This document shows, piece by piece, positions 7,898 to 16,520 of a stretch of DNA of 34,067 nucleotides. The notes beneath the pieces are model-generated. The model had not been told where the DNA came from. It saw only the letters and a list, made by a program, of their open reading frames with translations, and searched no databases. The translations under genes were made by a program, and so were the position numbers. Source of the DNA: Acidobacteriota bacterium (GTDB taxonomy: Bacteria; Acidobacteriota; Terriglobia; Acidiferrales; UBA7541); assembly GCA_003166795.1 (NCBI GenBank), contig PMUS01000027.1, positions 1-34,067 on the forward strand, written 5' to 3'. The stretch's first letter is position 1. Each line of letters starts with the position of its first letter.

Positions 7898-8358
7898 AGT
7901 GTCCCTTTTGCGCGCACCTGGATGACAAAGTGATCGACTCGCGCGAGGCGCGCACCGGCGATTTGATCCGTCGCCGCCGCGAGTGCCTTGGATGCAGCCG
8001 CCGCTTCACCACGTATGAACGCATTGACGAAATTCCCTACATGGTCATCAAGAAGGACGGCCGCAGGGAAAAATTCGAGCGCCAGAAAATTTTGCAGGGG
8101 CTGCTGAAGGCCTGCGAGAAGCGACCCGTGCCCGTGGGCAAGCTCGAAACCATCGTGGATGAGGCCGAGGCGTTCGTCAGCGAAGCCGCGGACCGTGAAC
8201 GCACGACCACCGAGATCGGCGGCCTCCTGATGAGCCATCTAAAAAAACTCGACAAGGTCGCCTATGTGCGCTTTGCATCCGTCTATCTCGATTTCAAGGA
8301 CGTGAAGGAATTCATGGACGAGCTGAAAGGCTTACTGAAGGACCGCGCAAAGAAGTGA
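7894..8358 (+). CDS. nrdR: Transcriptional repressor NrdR
   Basis: A 154-residue NrdR, the nucleotide-sensing repressor of ribonucleotide reductase genes. The N-terminal zinc ribbon has Cys3, Cys6, Cys31 and Cys34 (MKCPFC and ECLGCSRRFTTYER), with VIDSREARTGDLIRRRREC between the Cys pairs. The ATP-cone domain follows from about residue 49 (VIKKDGRREKFERQKILQGL) through VAYVRFASVYLDFKDV. Length and order are normal for the family. The start is a GTG overlapping the stop of the membrane-protein gene (GTGA). Coupling to a flippase-like gene is unusual functionally and probably reflects operon packing. Confidence 0.97.
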   Translation: MKCPFCAHLDDKVIDSREARTGDLIRRRRECLGCSRRFTTYERIDEIPYMVIKKDGRREKFERQKILQGLLKACEKRPVPVGKLETIVDEAEAFVSEAADRERTTTEIGGLLMSHLKKLDKVAYVRFASVYLDFKDVKEFMDELKGLLKDRAKK

Positions 8359-8365
8359 GAGACTT

Positions 8366-9298
8366 CTACGCCTGCCACACGCCCGCAGCGAATGTTTTCA
8401 CCATGCGAAACCCGAGATGCTCGTAGAGCTCGACCGCCCGTTTGTTTATGGTCGTGACGGTCAACGACAGAGATTTGTAATTCCGCCGTCGCAAAGCCTG
8501 GATCGAGTGCTCCATCAGCTGGCGGCCGATGCCGCTACCCTGGTATCCCGGCATGACGCAAACCTGCGTCGTGTGGCCCACGCTGTCCGCGACCGTTGAT
8601 GTGAGAATCATCGCGACGGGGCGGTCTCCGGTCGCGGGTCGCACCAGGAACGAAGCCTCCGGCAGGAACTGGCCGCAGCCGGGCAAGAGCACGATATTGC
8701 GGAGGAATCTCAGGCTGCCGGCTTCGCTGCAATATTGGTCGTTAATCTGCCCATCCACGTGGTTCGCATAGGCAAGCTGGATCAGCCGCGCGGCGGATTC
8801 GAATGCTCGATCGGTCCAGGGCTCGATTCGCAATCCCATGGAAGACGGTTTATTCGTGAGCTTTGCTTTATCAATTGACAGCAGCATGAACTGGCGAGAG
8901 TGCAGACGAAAGTGCTGCGAGAGAAACGCGGGATCGAGCTCAGTTCCAAAAGGCATTAACTGCGCCTCGATGCGGTCCAGGCGCGGCGTCGCTCGCAGCG
9001 CTCCGAGCATTTCCGTCAGCAGCCGTTGGGTGATCGGGCCTTGCGAATGTTGCGCGGAGACGAAAAGTCCGCCGATCAGCCCCTTGTGGTCCTCGAGGAC
9101 ATAGAAGCCGTAACCGGCAGGACGGCCATCCTCCACAGCCGCGTATCCGCCCAGCGCTCTCGAATCAATGAATTTTCGCACCAGATCAATGGACGGGCGA
9201 TAGTCCCATTGCAACTCGTCGCGCCAGCGCTCCGCTTCCTCCCGAAAGAGGCCCTCGAGCGAGCGCGAATGGAGCTGCCGTAGGTCAACAATCTGCAT
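8366..9298 (-). CDS. GNAT-family N-acetyltransferase with two GNAT-like halves
   Basis: A 310-residue protein. The C-terminal half contains a standard acetyl-CoA-binding motif A (QVCVMPGYQGSGIGRQLMEH) followed by LSLTVTTINKRAVELYEHLGF, the usual GNAT ending. The N-terminal half (GYAAVEDGRPAGYGFYVLED, then GGLFVSAQHSQG) looks like a degenerate GNAT fold without an intact Q-x-x-G-x-G loop, so the protein is probably a pseudo-dimeric twin GNAT. I chose the ATG at 9298 (MQIVDLRQLH); the open frame continues to 9373 but adds an unconserved Gly/Arg-rich extension. The substrate cannot be predicted. It converges on nrdR with 7 bases between the genes. Confidence 0.8.
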   Translation of the reverse strand: MQIVDLRQLHSRSLEGLFREEAERWRDELQWDYRPSIDLVRKFIDSRALGGYAAVEDGRPAGYGFYVLEDHKGLIGGLFVSAQHSQGPITQRLLTEMLGALRATPRLDRIEAQLMPFGTELDPAFLSQHFRLHSRQFMLLSIDKAKLTNKPSSMGLRIEPWTDRAFESAARLIQLAYANHVDGQINDQYCSEAGSLRFLRNIVLLPGCGQFLPEASFLVRPATGDRPVAMILTSTVADSVGHTTQVCVMPGYQGSGIGRQLMEHSIQALRRRNYKSLSLTVTTINKRAVELYEHLGFRMVKTFAAGVWQA

Positions 9299-9460
9299 CG
9301 AAGACACGCGCCGTCCCCCAAAAGCATTATAACTTCGCCCCATGCCATAACCCAAACCGGTCCGATTTGGCACACGATACCCTCAGCGGGCCCAAGGTCC
9401 CAGAAGAAATGTGCTAACATCCGTTCGCTGAGGCGCGTAGGCTGGAGCGCCCGCGCTTAG

Positions 9461-10390
9461 ATGGCCGTCCTTTCCGAGCTCCGCTATCCCAGAACGCGTC
9501 TCGCCAAGGTTTTCTCTGGATTCCTGGCGCTGCTGCTGTTCGCCATTATTTCGGTTTCCACCATTTCCGGATTTCTTCTCTATCAGATTCTTCGTCCGGC
9601 GCGGACTCCTGCCTCTTTCGACCTGAGCGTGATGATGGGTCATCCAGTCACTTTTTCGTTTACCGTCGCAGGCGGAGCGCAACGCGAAGGCTGGCTCTTT
9701 CCTGGCTTGCGCGGGGCGCCTACGGTGGTTGTGTGCCACGGATATCAATCGCAGCGGGCAGACGTGCTGACGCTGGTGACGGCGTTGCAAGACCATCAAT
9801 TCAACGTTTTCCTGTTCGATTTTGCCGGACACGGCACAAGCATGGGCCTCACGTCCCTCGGTTACCGGGAGACGGATGAATTGCGCGCGGCGGTGCAGGC
9901 GCTCTCGACTCGCGACGACGTGGACCCCCAAAACTTCGGGTTGTGGGGAGTGGACATGGGCGGATACGCAGCGCTGGAAGTCGCCGAAACCGATCCGCGT
10001 ATCAAGGCGTTGGCGGTGGACGATGCCTACGACGATCCACGCGCGATGTTGCAGATTGAGGTGAAGAAATCCGGACTCAATTCCTTGCCCGGAGTGCTTC
10101 GCTTTACTGACTTCGGATTCCGGATGATGAACTATTCTTACCGGAACGAACTTCCGGTGTCCGCGCGTCTTGGGAGCACCCGCGGAATCCCCAAGCTGTT
10201 CGTGCAGGCCGACGATCGCGCCGCGCTTTCGGACGAGACACTGCGGCTCTTCTCGAAGGCGCCAGATCCCAAACAGACGCTGCGCGAACGCCTGAGTTAC
10301 CGCGACATGACCGATGATGACCGCAAGAGCTACGAAAGCCAGATCGTCAACTTCTTCCTTCAGAATATCCCCCCGACTGCCGGCCACTAA
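9461..10390 (+). CDS. Membrane-anchored alpha/beta hydrolase-fold protein with Asp at the nucleophile elbow
   Basis: A 309-residue protein. A single N-terminal helix (residues about 17-42) anchors it, and the hydrolase domain follows, probably in the periplasm. Fold landmarks are VVVCHGY (oxyanion strand, residues 89-95), VFLFDFAGHGTS (116-127), LWGVDMGGYAAL (161-172) and KLFVQADDRAALS (near 244-256). The nucleophile elbow normally reads G-x-S-x-G; here it is G-V-D165-M-G, encoded by an unambiguous GAC at 9953. Haloalkane dehalogenases and epoxide hydrolases use Asp at this position, but the rest of the sequence looks more like a serine-type acyl hydrolase. The protein may have changed chemistry or be inactive. 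Its stop codon overlaps that of the convergent glycosyltransferase. Confidence 0.8.
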   Translation: MAVLSELRYPRTRLAKVFSGFLALLLFAIISVSTISGFLLYQILRPARTPASFDLSVMMGHPVTFSFTVAGGAQREGWLFPGLRGAPTVVVCHGYQSQRADVLTLVTALQDHQFNVFLFDFAGHGTSMGLTSLGYRETDELRAAVQALSTRDDVDPQNFGLWGVDMGGYAALEVAETDPRIKALAVDDAYDDPRAMLQIEVKKSGLNSLPGVLRFTDFGFRMMNYSYRNELPVSARLGSTRGIPKLFVQADDRAALSDETLRLFSKAPDPKQTLRERLSYRDMTDDDRKSYESQIVNFFLQNIPPTAGH

Positions 10391-12069
10391 CGCACGCCGG
10401 AAGCCGGGCCGATTGGGACATACACCAGACCCGGCAGCGTTTCATCCAAGTCTCCGCTGAATCTGCCGAACTTCCTGATACTCGCCAATCCGTCCGGTGT
10501 GGTCAGCACAAGAGCCGGCATCGGATCGTCCGGGGACCATTGCGGAAGTTCGCGGCGGAAATAGAAAGCCAAGCCATAGTCCCAACTGCGGTTTAGACGG
10601 TAGGTGAAGATTCGGTCGGGGCGTTGATCGTTGCGCATGAACTCCGCGTGGGGCCTCGCCGAATAGAAGGGATCGAGTGCAGGCAGCTCACCCAGGTTCA
10701 CGATCTCGACATTTGCTGCCAAGCCGAACGCCAACAGCGGCACAGCAATCGCGGGCTGTTTATAAAAAACCACCAAAATCATGATCAGCGCAGGGAAAAC
10801 GAGACCAGCGAGCGGCATCACACGCATTACCGCAATATGGCTCGGACTGTGGTCCGACCAGAAGTGACCTGCGGCTAGACGATGCACTCCATGAAAGCCG
10901 GCGGCTGCGAGCACTATCCAGACGGCGGCGAGTATGCGCACAAGGACGGCGCCGGCCGCGGCGCTCCGGTTCAAAGCGCGAATTGCCGCAATCGAGCAGA
11001 GCAACGCTAGCGGGGGAATCGCCGGAAGAATGTATCCAGGCAGCTTGGATTGTGAAAGGCTGAAGAAAAGAACGGGGAATATCGCCCAACAGGCAAAAAA
11101 GAATCCCGGGGAATTCGCCCAGGATTTCTCGTGCCAGAGGCGAAGGCCCTCCTGCGTCACTGGCCAGAGCAGGGCGGTCCAAGGAATGAGCGCGAGCAAC
11201 ACAATCGGGCCGAAATACCAGAACGGTTGCCGATGCTGAAACATCGGCGTGGTGTACCTCTCGATATTGTGCTGCCAGAGAAAAACATGCAGGAAGTCAG
11301 GATTTTGAGTGGCGCAGAGAACGTACCAGGGAAGCGCCACGACGCAGAACGCAGCCATCGCAAGTGGATGAGCTACTCGAATCGCGGCGTGCCATTGCTT
11401 TGACGCGAGCGCCCAGAGCGCGATCGCGCCGCCTGCCAGAATCATTGCCGCGGGACCCTTTGCCAGGACAGCCAGGCCCAGAAATGCGCCGAATAGCGCC
11501 AGCGGCCACGCGTCTCCGCGCGCGTCACTGGACGCAGCTGCCGTTGCGCGCAAGGCGCCTGATTGGCGAAGTACGCTCGCGGCGCTAGCCATCGCCAGCG
11601 CAATCGAAGCGCTGAAGAGCATGTCGGGAGTGGCCGCGCGCGCGAATCCGATCGCCGCGACGCTCGTCGAGAAAAGCAATGGCGCGAGCAGCACGGGACT
11701 CGACAGGGAATTCAATTCGCCGCCGTAATGTTTTTTGACGAGCCAAGCGACCGCCAGCGCGGCGGCGAGCGCCGCAATCGCCGAGGGCAGCCTCGCTGCC
11801 CATTCCGCGGACAGGTGAAGCCGGAACCCCATCGCGGCGGCCCAGTAGTAGAGAATCGGCTTCTCGAACCATGGCTGCCCGTATAGGCGCGGCGTGACCC
11901 AGTCACCCGTCTCGGCCATGGCGCGCGCGATCCAGACGTAACGCGGCTCATCGGGGCCGACGAGGCCCATGGCGCCGAGGTTACCGAAAAGGCAGATGCC
12001 GATCGCGGCCGCGGACAATGGCACGGTCCAGCGCGCCGGGCGGCCCACGCTCGTGCGATTTTCGCTCAA
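10387..12069 (-). CDS. GT39-family (ArnT/PMT-like) glycosyltransferase, polytopic membrane protein
   Basis: A 560-residue protein with about 11-12 hydrophobic helices. The first periplasmic loop has GPDEPRYVWIARAMAETGDWVTPRLYGQPWFEKPILYYW-type residues; D-E-P-R-Y and the F-E-K-P motif are the catalytic-loop signature of ArnT/PMT enzymes, which use polyprenyl-phosphate sugars as donors. ArnT adds 4-amino-arabinose to lipid A in the inner membrane. Divergent transcription next to LpxL- and LpxD-type genes makes lipid A or another glycolipid a plausible acceptor, but this is inference. The start is a TTG (MSENRTSVGRP) with a weak upstream context; a GTG at 12048 is an alternative. The C-terminal segment of about 130 residues is soluble. 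Confidence 0.88.
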   Translation of the reverse strand: MSENRTSVGRPARWTVPLSAAAIGICLFGNLGAMGLVGPDEPRYVWIARAMAETGDWVTPRLYGQPWFEKPILYYWAAAMGFRLHLSAEWAARLPSAIAALAAALAVAWLVKKHYGGELNSLSSPVLLAPLLFSTSVAAIGFARAATPDMLFSASIALAMASAASVLRQSGALRATAAASSDARGDAWPLALFGAFLGLAVLAKGPAAMILAGGAIALWALASKQWHAAIRVAHPLAMAAFCVVALPWYVLCATQNPDFLHVFLWQHNIERYTTPMFQHRQPFWYFGPIVLLALIPWTALLWPVTQEGLRLWHEKSWANSPGFFFACWAIFPVLFFSLSQSKLPGYILPAIPPLALLCSIAAIRALNRSAAAGAVLVRILAAVWIVLAAAGFHGVHRLAAGHFWSDHSPSHIAVMRVMPLAGLVFPALIMILVVFYKQPAIAVPLLAFGLAANVEIVNLGELPALDPFYSARPHAEFMRNDQRPDRIFTYRLNRSWDYGLAFYFRRELPQWSPDDPMPALVLTTPDGLASIRKFGRFSGDLDETLPGLVYVPIGPASGVR

Positions 12070-12118
12070 GGCGAGGACGAGTCTAGCATCGGCGGATTCA
12101 ATTTGAACTTGCTAACCG

Positions 12119-12124
12119 TATAAT
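12119..12124 (+). promoter_or_regulatory. Perfect -10 box (TATAAT) before the acyltransferase gene
   Basis: TATAAT ends 7 bases before the ATG at 12132 and overlaps the alternative ATG at 12123. A transcript from it would start almost exactly at 12131-12132, giving a leaderless message. No good -35 is visible at 16-18 bases; TTGAAC at 12103 is only 10 bases away. Confidence 0.4.
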
Positions 12125-12131
12125 GGCGGCG

Positions 12132-13037
12132 ATGCGGGAATCGCTCGAGTATGCCGCGGCGTGGACGGGAATGAAATTGCTGGGACTCTTGCCGAGGCCG
12201 GCCGCCAGATTTGTGGGCGTCAGTTTTGCCGCTGCTGCTTACGCAGTGCGAGCGCCGCTCCGCCGCTCGGCGATGTTCAATCTCCGGCTCGCGTTTCCCG
12301 ATTGGACCGATGCGCAGCGCCGACGCGTGATTCGCGGAATGATTCGCCAAGTGGGCTGGATGGCTGGCGAGTTCTCGCAGTTCCCGAAGTACACGCGCGA
12401 GAAAATCGAACGCATCGTTATCGTTGATGGATTCGAGAATTTCGACGCAGCGCAGCGCCGCGGCAAGGGCGTCCTGTTCCTCACTGGCCATATGAGCGCA
12501 TGGGAGCTCGCGCCCTTCGCGCAGGCTCTGTACGGCCACCCGCTGCATTTCCTGGTTCGTCCCATCGCGAACAAACGCGTGGACGCGCTGATCAATGGCT
12601 ATCGTTGCGGGTCCGGGAACCGGCCGATCGAGAAGAACCGCTCTGCTCGCGCGATTTTGAAAGTGCTTGGCGCGGGTGGGACGGTCGGCGTTCTCGCGGA
12701 TCACAACACGGATATCGAAGAGAGCGTGTTCGTGGATTTTTTTGGCGTGCCGGCTTCGACCACGTCGGGGCTCGCACGACTTGCGCTGCGAACGGACGCG
12801 GCCGTAGTCCCGGGTTTTCTGTCCTGGGATGACAAGCGCAGAAAATACCGATTGCGGTTCGAGCCCGCCGTGGAACTTTCGCGCACGGCCAACGAGGAAT
12901 CGGACGTAATCGAGAACACGGCGCGTTTCACGCGCGTGATCGAGGACTTTATCCGCGTGCATCCGGATCAATGGCTATGGGTTCACAAGCGATGGAAAGC
13001 TCGCCCGCCCGGCGAGAGGCCGCTTTATCCATTTTGA
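12132..13037 (+). CDS. Lysophospholipid/lauroyl acyltransferase of the LpxL (HtrB) family
   Basis: A 301-residue membrane-bound acyltransferase. The catalytic H-x4-E motif is His120-Glu125 in [13 protein letters not shown], followed by the substrate-binding [16 protein letters not shown] and a third block GVLADHN. It also has the N-terminal hydrophobic stretch and the late segment [17 protein letters not shown], all as in LpxL/LpxM enzymes that add secondary acyl chains to lipid A. Length matches the family (about 300). I chose the ATG at 12132 because the TATAAT box overlaps the ATG at 12123. It is followed 65 bases later by lpxD, another lipid A gene, which supports the assignment; related proteins in some bacteria acylate other lipids. 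Confidence 0.9.
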   Translation: MRESLEYAAAWTGMKLLGLLPRPAARFVGVSFAAAAYAVRAPLRRSAMFNLRLAFPDWTDAQRRRVIRGMIRQVGWMAGEFSQFPKYTREKIERIVIVDGFENFDAAQRRGKGVLFLTGHMSAWELAPFAQALYGHPLHFLVRPIANKRVDALINGYRCGSGNRPIEKNRSARAILKVLGAGGTVGVLADHNTDIEESVFVDFFGVPASTTSGLARLALRTDAAVVPGFLSWDDKRRKYRLRFEPAVELSRTANEESDVIENTARFTRVIEDFIRVHPDQWLWVHKRWKARPPGERPLYPF

Positions 13038-13102
13038 GCGCCGTCGTCGGCGTGCACTCGGACGGGTCTGTTTTCTTTTGGTACAAGACAAGAGAGGGAA
13101 CC

Positions 13103-14119
13103 ATGATTCGCACCGCCGGTGAACTTGCGGAATATCTCGGGGCTAAAATCGAAGGGGACTCGCGCGCGCAGATCTCGGGCGTCGCCGGCCCCGAACGCGC
13201 CCAGGCAGGGGATCTGATTTACGTGGATTCGCCGCGCCATCACGCGCGGGCTGCGGATTCTGCCGCGACATGTGTGCTTGTCAGGAGCGGCACCCGGCTG
13301 GCGGGCAAGACGACTCTCGAAGTCAGCGAGCCGAAATTTGCTTTCGCGAAGGCGGCGCAGTGGCTGGCGCCAGAATCAGCGCCGGTTGCTGCCATCCATC
13401 CGACGGCAATCATTGCTTCCAGTGCGAAAGTTGGCGCGCGCGTCTCCGTCGGCCCGTACGTCGTGATCGAAGAACGCGCCGAAATCGGAGCTGGAACGGT
13501 GATCGAAGCGTTTTGCTTTCTGGGTCGCGGAGCGCTCTTGGGCGAGAACTGTAGACTACATCCGCGCGTCACGCTGTATGCAGGTTCGCGCCTCGGACGC
13601 CGGGTCGAGGTACATTCGGGTGTGGTCATTGGCGGCGATGGATTTGGCTATGTGTTCGGTGAAGGGCGCCACTGGAAATTCCCCCAAATCGGGACTGTGG
13701 AGATTGGCGACGACGTGGAGATCGGCTCGAACGCTACGATCGATCGAGGCTCACTCGACTCGACGCAGATCGGCAACGGGGTGAAAATTGATAACCTGGT
13801 TCAAATCGCCCACAACGTCCGGATCGGCGACAATTCGGTCCTGGCCGCTCAGACGGGAATTTCCGGCAGCAGCACGATCGGCACGCGCGTGATTGTAGGT
13901 GGTCAGGTGGGAATCGCGGACCACTGCAAAGTTGAAGACGGCGCAGTCGTTGGTGCGCAGGCCGGCATCCCGACCGGCAAAACGATCCGCGGCGGGCAAA
14001 CGGTGTGGGGGACGCCGGCGCGCCCGCTGGAGAAGTTCAAGGAGCAATACGCCTGGTTCGCGCGCCTGCCGAACCTCGCCGAGCGTGTTCGCGCGCTTGA
14101 GGAAGGGAAGCAAAGCTGA
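13103..14119 (+). CDS. lpxD: UDP-3-O-acylglucosamine N-acyltransferase LpxD
   Basis: A 338-residue enzyme of lipid A synthesis that adds the N-linked 3-hydroxyacyl chain from acyl-ACP to UDP-3-O-acyl-glucosamine. The N-terminal uridine-binding domain covers residues 1-95 ([20 protein letters not shown]). A left-handed beta-helix of hexapeptide repeats follows from about residue 97 ([14 protein letters not shown]). The catalytic histidine is His237 in [17 protein letters not shown], next to [21 protein letters not shown] at about residues 177-197. The C-terminus is a short helix. The ATG at 13103 follows AGAGAGGG at a good distance; the open frame reaches back to 12971 inside the acyltransferase gene but is not needed. 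No lpxA or fabZ lies beside it, so this may be one of several lpxD copies. Confidence 0.96.
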   Translation: MIRTAGELAEYLGAKIEGDSRAQISGVAGPERAQAGDLIYVDSPRHHARAADSAATCVLVRSGTRLAGKTTLEVSEPKFAFAKAAQWLAPESAPVAAIHPTAIIASSAKVGARVSVGPYVVIEERAEIGAGTVIEAFCFLGRGALLGENCRLHPRVTLYAGSRLGRRVEVHSGVVIGGDGFGYVFGEGRHWKFPQIGTVEIGDDVEIGSNATIDRGSLDSTQIGNGVKIDNLVQIAHNVRIGDNSVLAAQTGISGSSTIGTRVIVGGQVGIADHCKVEDGAVVGAQAGIPTGKTIRGGQTVWGTPARPLEKFKEQYAWFARLPNLAERVRALEEGKQS

Positions 14120-14449
14120 CATCATCGTTCTCCGGCCGCGTAACCTGGTAAGAGCGTCCGACGTCAGATAACTTCGCGTTCGTCTTCCATTCGCCGGTAA
14201 CCCGACTGGCTCTCGGCAGAAATTTCCCTAATATTCACCTCAATGGCGCCTGTCAGGCAGCCAGAGTTAGGTTCGCGCCATCCTATTCGGGGGCTCCCAC
14301 CGGGAAATGGCAGCGCGTTTTCAGTTGACCCCGGCCCGGATACGCAAGATAATAATGCCGAGTTAGCCTGTAACTGCCTGCATTACCGGGAGATTGGGGT
14401 TTTCGGCAGCGCAAACTACGGGGTACCTCTGCTTCGTCAGTGACAAGAT
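14120..14449 (+). other. 330-bp intergenic region upstream of the hopanoid cluster
   Basis: No convincing coding frame is present. The region contains a strong promoter-like pair at 14325-14353. I saw no clear lpxD terminator and no long inverted repeat. Confidence 0.6.
14325..14353 (+). promoter_or_regulatory. Sigma-70-type promoter of the hopanoid cluster
   Basis: TTGACC (14325-14330, 5 of 6 match) and GATAAT (14348-14353, 5 of 6) are separated by exactly 17 bases. Transcription would start near 14360, leaving a leader of about 90 bases before shc. Confidence 0.6.
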
Positions 14450-16489
14450 ATGTCTGGGGGGTTGATGGGACCGGAAGCACGACTTCGAGTGGAACTCCCG
14501 AATGGTGGCACGACGCATGGTGCGGCGACAGCTCCGCGCCGAAATGCTGAATCGCCGGTCGAGCAAGCCGTCAGCCGGAGCGTGAAATGGATGCTCTCAG
14601 CCCAAAGCCAGGAGGGTTACTGGTGGGGCGAACTTGAGGCCGATACCACTCTCGAGTCCGATTACATCCTCTACCTTCACATTCTGGGCGAATTGGAATC
14701 GCCCAAAACTGCCAAGCTGGCGAAGTATATTCGCGACCGGCAGCTCCCCGATGGCGGATGGAATATTTTCTACGGAGGCCCTGCCGAGTTAAACGCCACT
14801 GTAAAGGCATGGGTTGGACTGCGGTTGGCGGGCGATCCTGCGGCGTCTCCGCATCTCGAGCGAGCTCGCGCCAAGATTCACGAACTTGGCGGCCTTGAAG
14901 CAACAAATTCCTACACGCGCTTCTATCTTGCGATGGTGGGTGCGATTGATTGGAATTTTGTCCCGGCGATTCCGCCCGAGCTAATGCTCCTGCCGGATTG
15001 GTTTCCAATCAACTTGTACGAAATGTCCTCGTGGACGCGCGGCATCGTGATTCCGCTGGCGATTGTCTATGCGCATAAGCCCGCGTGGACCCTTCCGGAT
15101 GGCGTCACTGTGGAAGAGCTTTTCCGCAATCCCGGCGCCAGGCCGCCTTCGCTCGATTGGGACAGGCGCGTTGTCTCCTGGAAGAATGTGTTCCTCGCGT
15201 TGGGCCGCGGCGTGAAGTTCTACGAGAAGCTCTCCTGGCTGCCTTTCCGCAAGCTGGCACTGTCGCTTGCACGCAATTGGATGCTGGAACGTCTGGAGCG
15301 CAGCGAAGGCCTCGGCACGATCTATCCCGCCATGATGAATTCGATTTTCGCGCTGGCCGCGGAGCGCGGCGACACGGCCGACCCCCTTCTGGCGCGCGAA
15401 ATCAGCTTCCTCGCGCGTTACGAGATCGAGGAAGCGGATACGTTGCGCGTCCAGCCGTGCATTTCACCGCTATGGGACACCGCCATCGCCATGGTTTCTC
15501 TGGAAGAGGCGGGCATCGATCCGTCGCATCCGGCCCTGCTGGCTGCCTCTCGCTGGCTGGTGGACAATCAAATTCTCGGCCCCGGCGACTGGCAGGTCAA
15601 GAATCGAGATGCGGAGCCGGGCGGATGGGCGTTCGAATTCCGCAACGATTTTTACCCCGACGTGGACGACACTGCGTTCGTTCTGATGGCGCTGGGCCGC
15701 GTGGAAGACCCCGAACCGGTCCGCTTGCGTGCCTCGATCCGGCGCGGCCTTGCCTGGCTCGTCAGCATGCAGAACGAGGACGGCGGCTGGGGCGCGTTCG
15801 ATCACGAAAACAATCTCGATTTCCTCAATCACATTCCGTTTGCCGACCACAACGCGATGCTGGATCCTTCCACGGCGGACGTCACTGCCCGCGCCATGGA
15901 GTGTCTCGGGCAAATGGGTTGGCCCGCCACGCATCCGGCCGTCGAGCGAGCGGCGGCATTCGTGCGCCACGAGCAGTGCGCCGACGGTTCCTGGTTCGGA
16001 CGTTGGGGCGTGAATTACGTTTATGGCACGAGCGGCGTATTGCGTGCGTTCGAAACCTTTGGACTCGGATCGGTTGCGGAATGCAGGCGTGCCGCTGAAT
16101 GGCTGCGTTCCGTTCAAAATCCTGACGGCGGATTCGGAGAATCCATCCTCTCCTATTACGATCCGGCCCTGAAAGCGAAGGGGAAGAGCACGGCGTCGCA
16201 GACGGCCTGGGGCCTGATCGGACTGCTTGCTGTCCTGAGTCCGAACGATCCCGCGGTCGAACGCGCGGTTGCCTGGCTCGTCTCGCATCAGAATGATGAC
16301 GGGACGTGGGACGAACCCGAATTCACGGGCACCGGGTTTCCGCAGGTGTTCTACCTGAAATATCACCTGTATCGAAATTCCTTCCCGCTCTATGCGCTGG
16401 CGCGTTACGATAATTTGCGTCAGGCCCGGCGGAAATATATTGGCATGCAAGTCGGCGCCGATGAAATGCAAATGGCCACCGGCCATTGA
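14450..16489 (+). CDS. shc: Squalene-hopene cyclase
   Basis: A 679-residue cyclase that converts squalene to hopene and hopanol at the membrane. The catalytic acid motif DVDDTA is at residues 404-409 (codons from 15659). QW repeats are distributed along the protein, for example GYWWGELE and LPDGGWNIFYGG near the N-terminus, NEDGGWGAFDHENN, ADGSWFGRWGVNYVYG, NPDGGFGESILSYYDP and NDDGTWDEPEFTGTGFP. The length is normal. The start could be the ATG at 14450 or the one at 14465, which lies 3 bases after a GGGGGG tract; neither has an ideal ribosome-binding site. It is the first gene of the hopanoid cluster, downstream of the promoter at 14325-14353, and is followed 31 bases later by hpnA. Confidence 0.97.
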   Translation: MSGGLMGPEARLRVELPNGGTTHGAATAPRRNAESPVEQAVSRSVKWMLSAQSQEGYWWGELEADTTLESDYILYLHILGELESPKTAKLAKYIRDRQLPDGGWNIFYGGPAELNATVKAWVGLRLAGDPAASPHLERARAKIHELGGLEATNSYTRFYLAMVGAIDWNFVPAIPPELMLLPDWFPINLYEMSSWTRGIVIPLAIVYAHKPAWTLPDGVTVEELFRNPGARPPSLDWDRRVVSWKNVFLALGRGVKFYEKLSWLPFRKLALSLARNWMLERLERSEGLGTIYPAMMNSIFALAAERGDTADPLLAREISFLARYEIEEADTLRVQPCISPLWDTAIAMVSLEEAGIDPSHPALLAASRWLVDNQILGPGDWQVKNRDAEPGGWAFEFRNDFYPDVDDTAFVLMALGRVEDPEPVRLRASIRRGLAWLVSMQNEDGGWGAFDHENNLDFLNHIPFADHNAMLDPSTADVTARAMECLGQMGWPATHPAVERAAAFVRHEQCADGSWFGRWGVNYVYGTSGVLRAFETFGLGSVAECRRAAEWLRSVQNPDGGFGESILSYYDPALKAKGKSTASQTAWGLIGLLAVLSPNDPAVERAVAWLVSHQNDDGTWDEPEFTGTGFPQVFYLKYHLYRNSFPLYALARYDNLRQARRKYIGMQVGADEMQMATGH

Positions 16490-16520
16490 TGGGACAGGCC
16501 AAAGAGGCTTTTTGCATCCC

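Noticed and set aside
9383..10387. 334-codon minus-strand open frame opposite the alpha/beta hydrolase
   Set aside because: It is antisense to a clear hydrolase fold and has no family features.
12066..12971. 301-codon minus-strand open frame opposite the acyltransferase
   Set aside because: It mirrors a gene with an intact H-x4-E motif and has a random His/Arg-rich composition.
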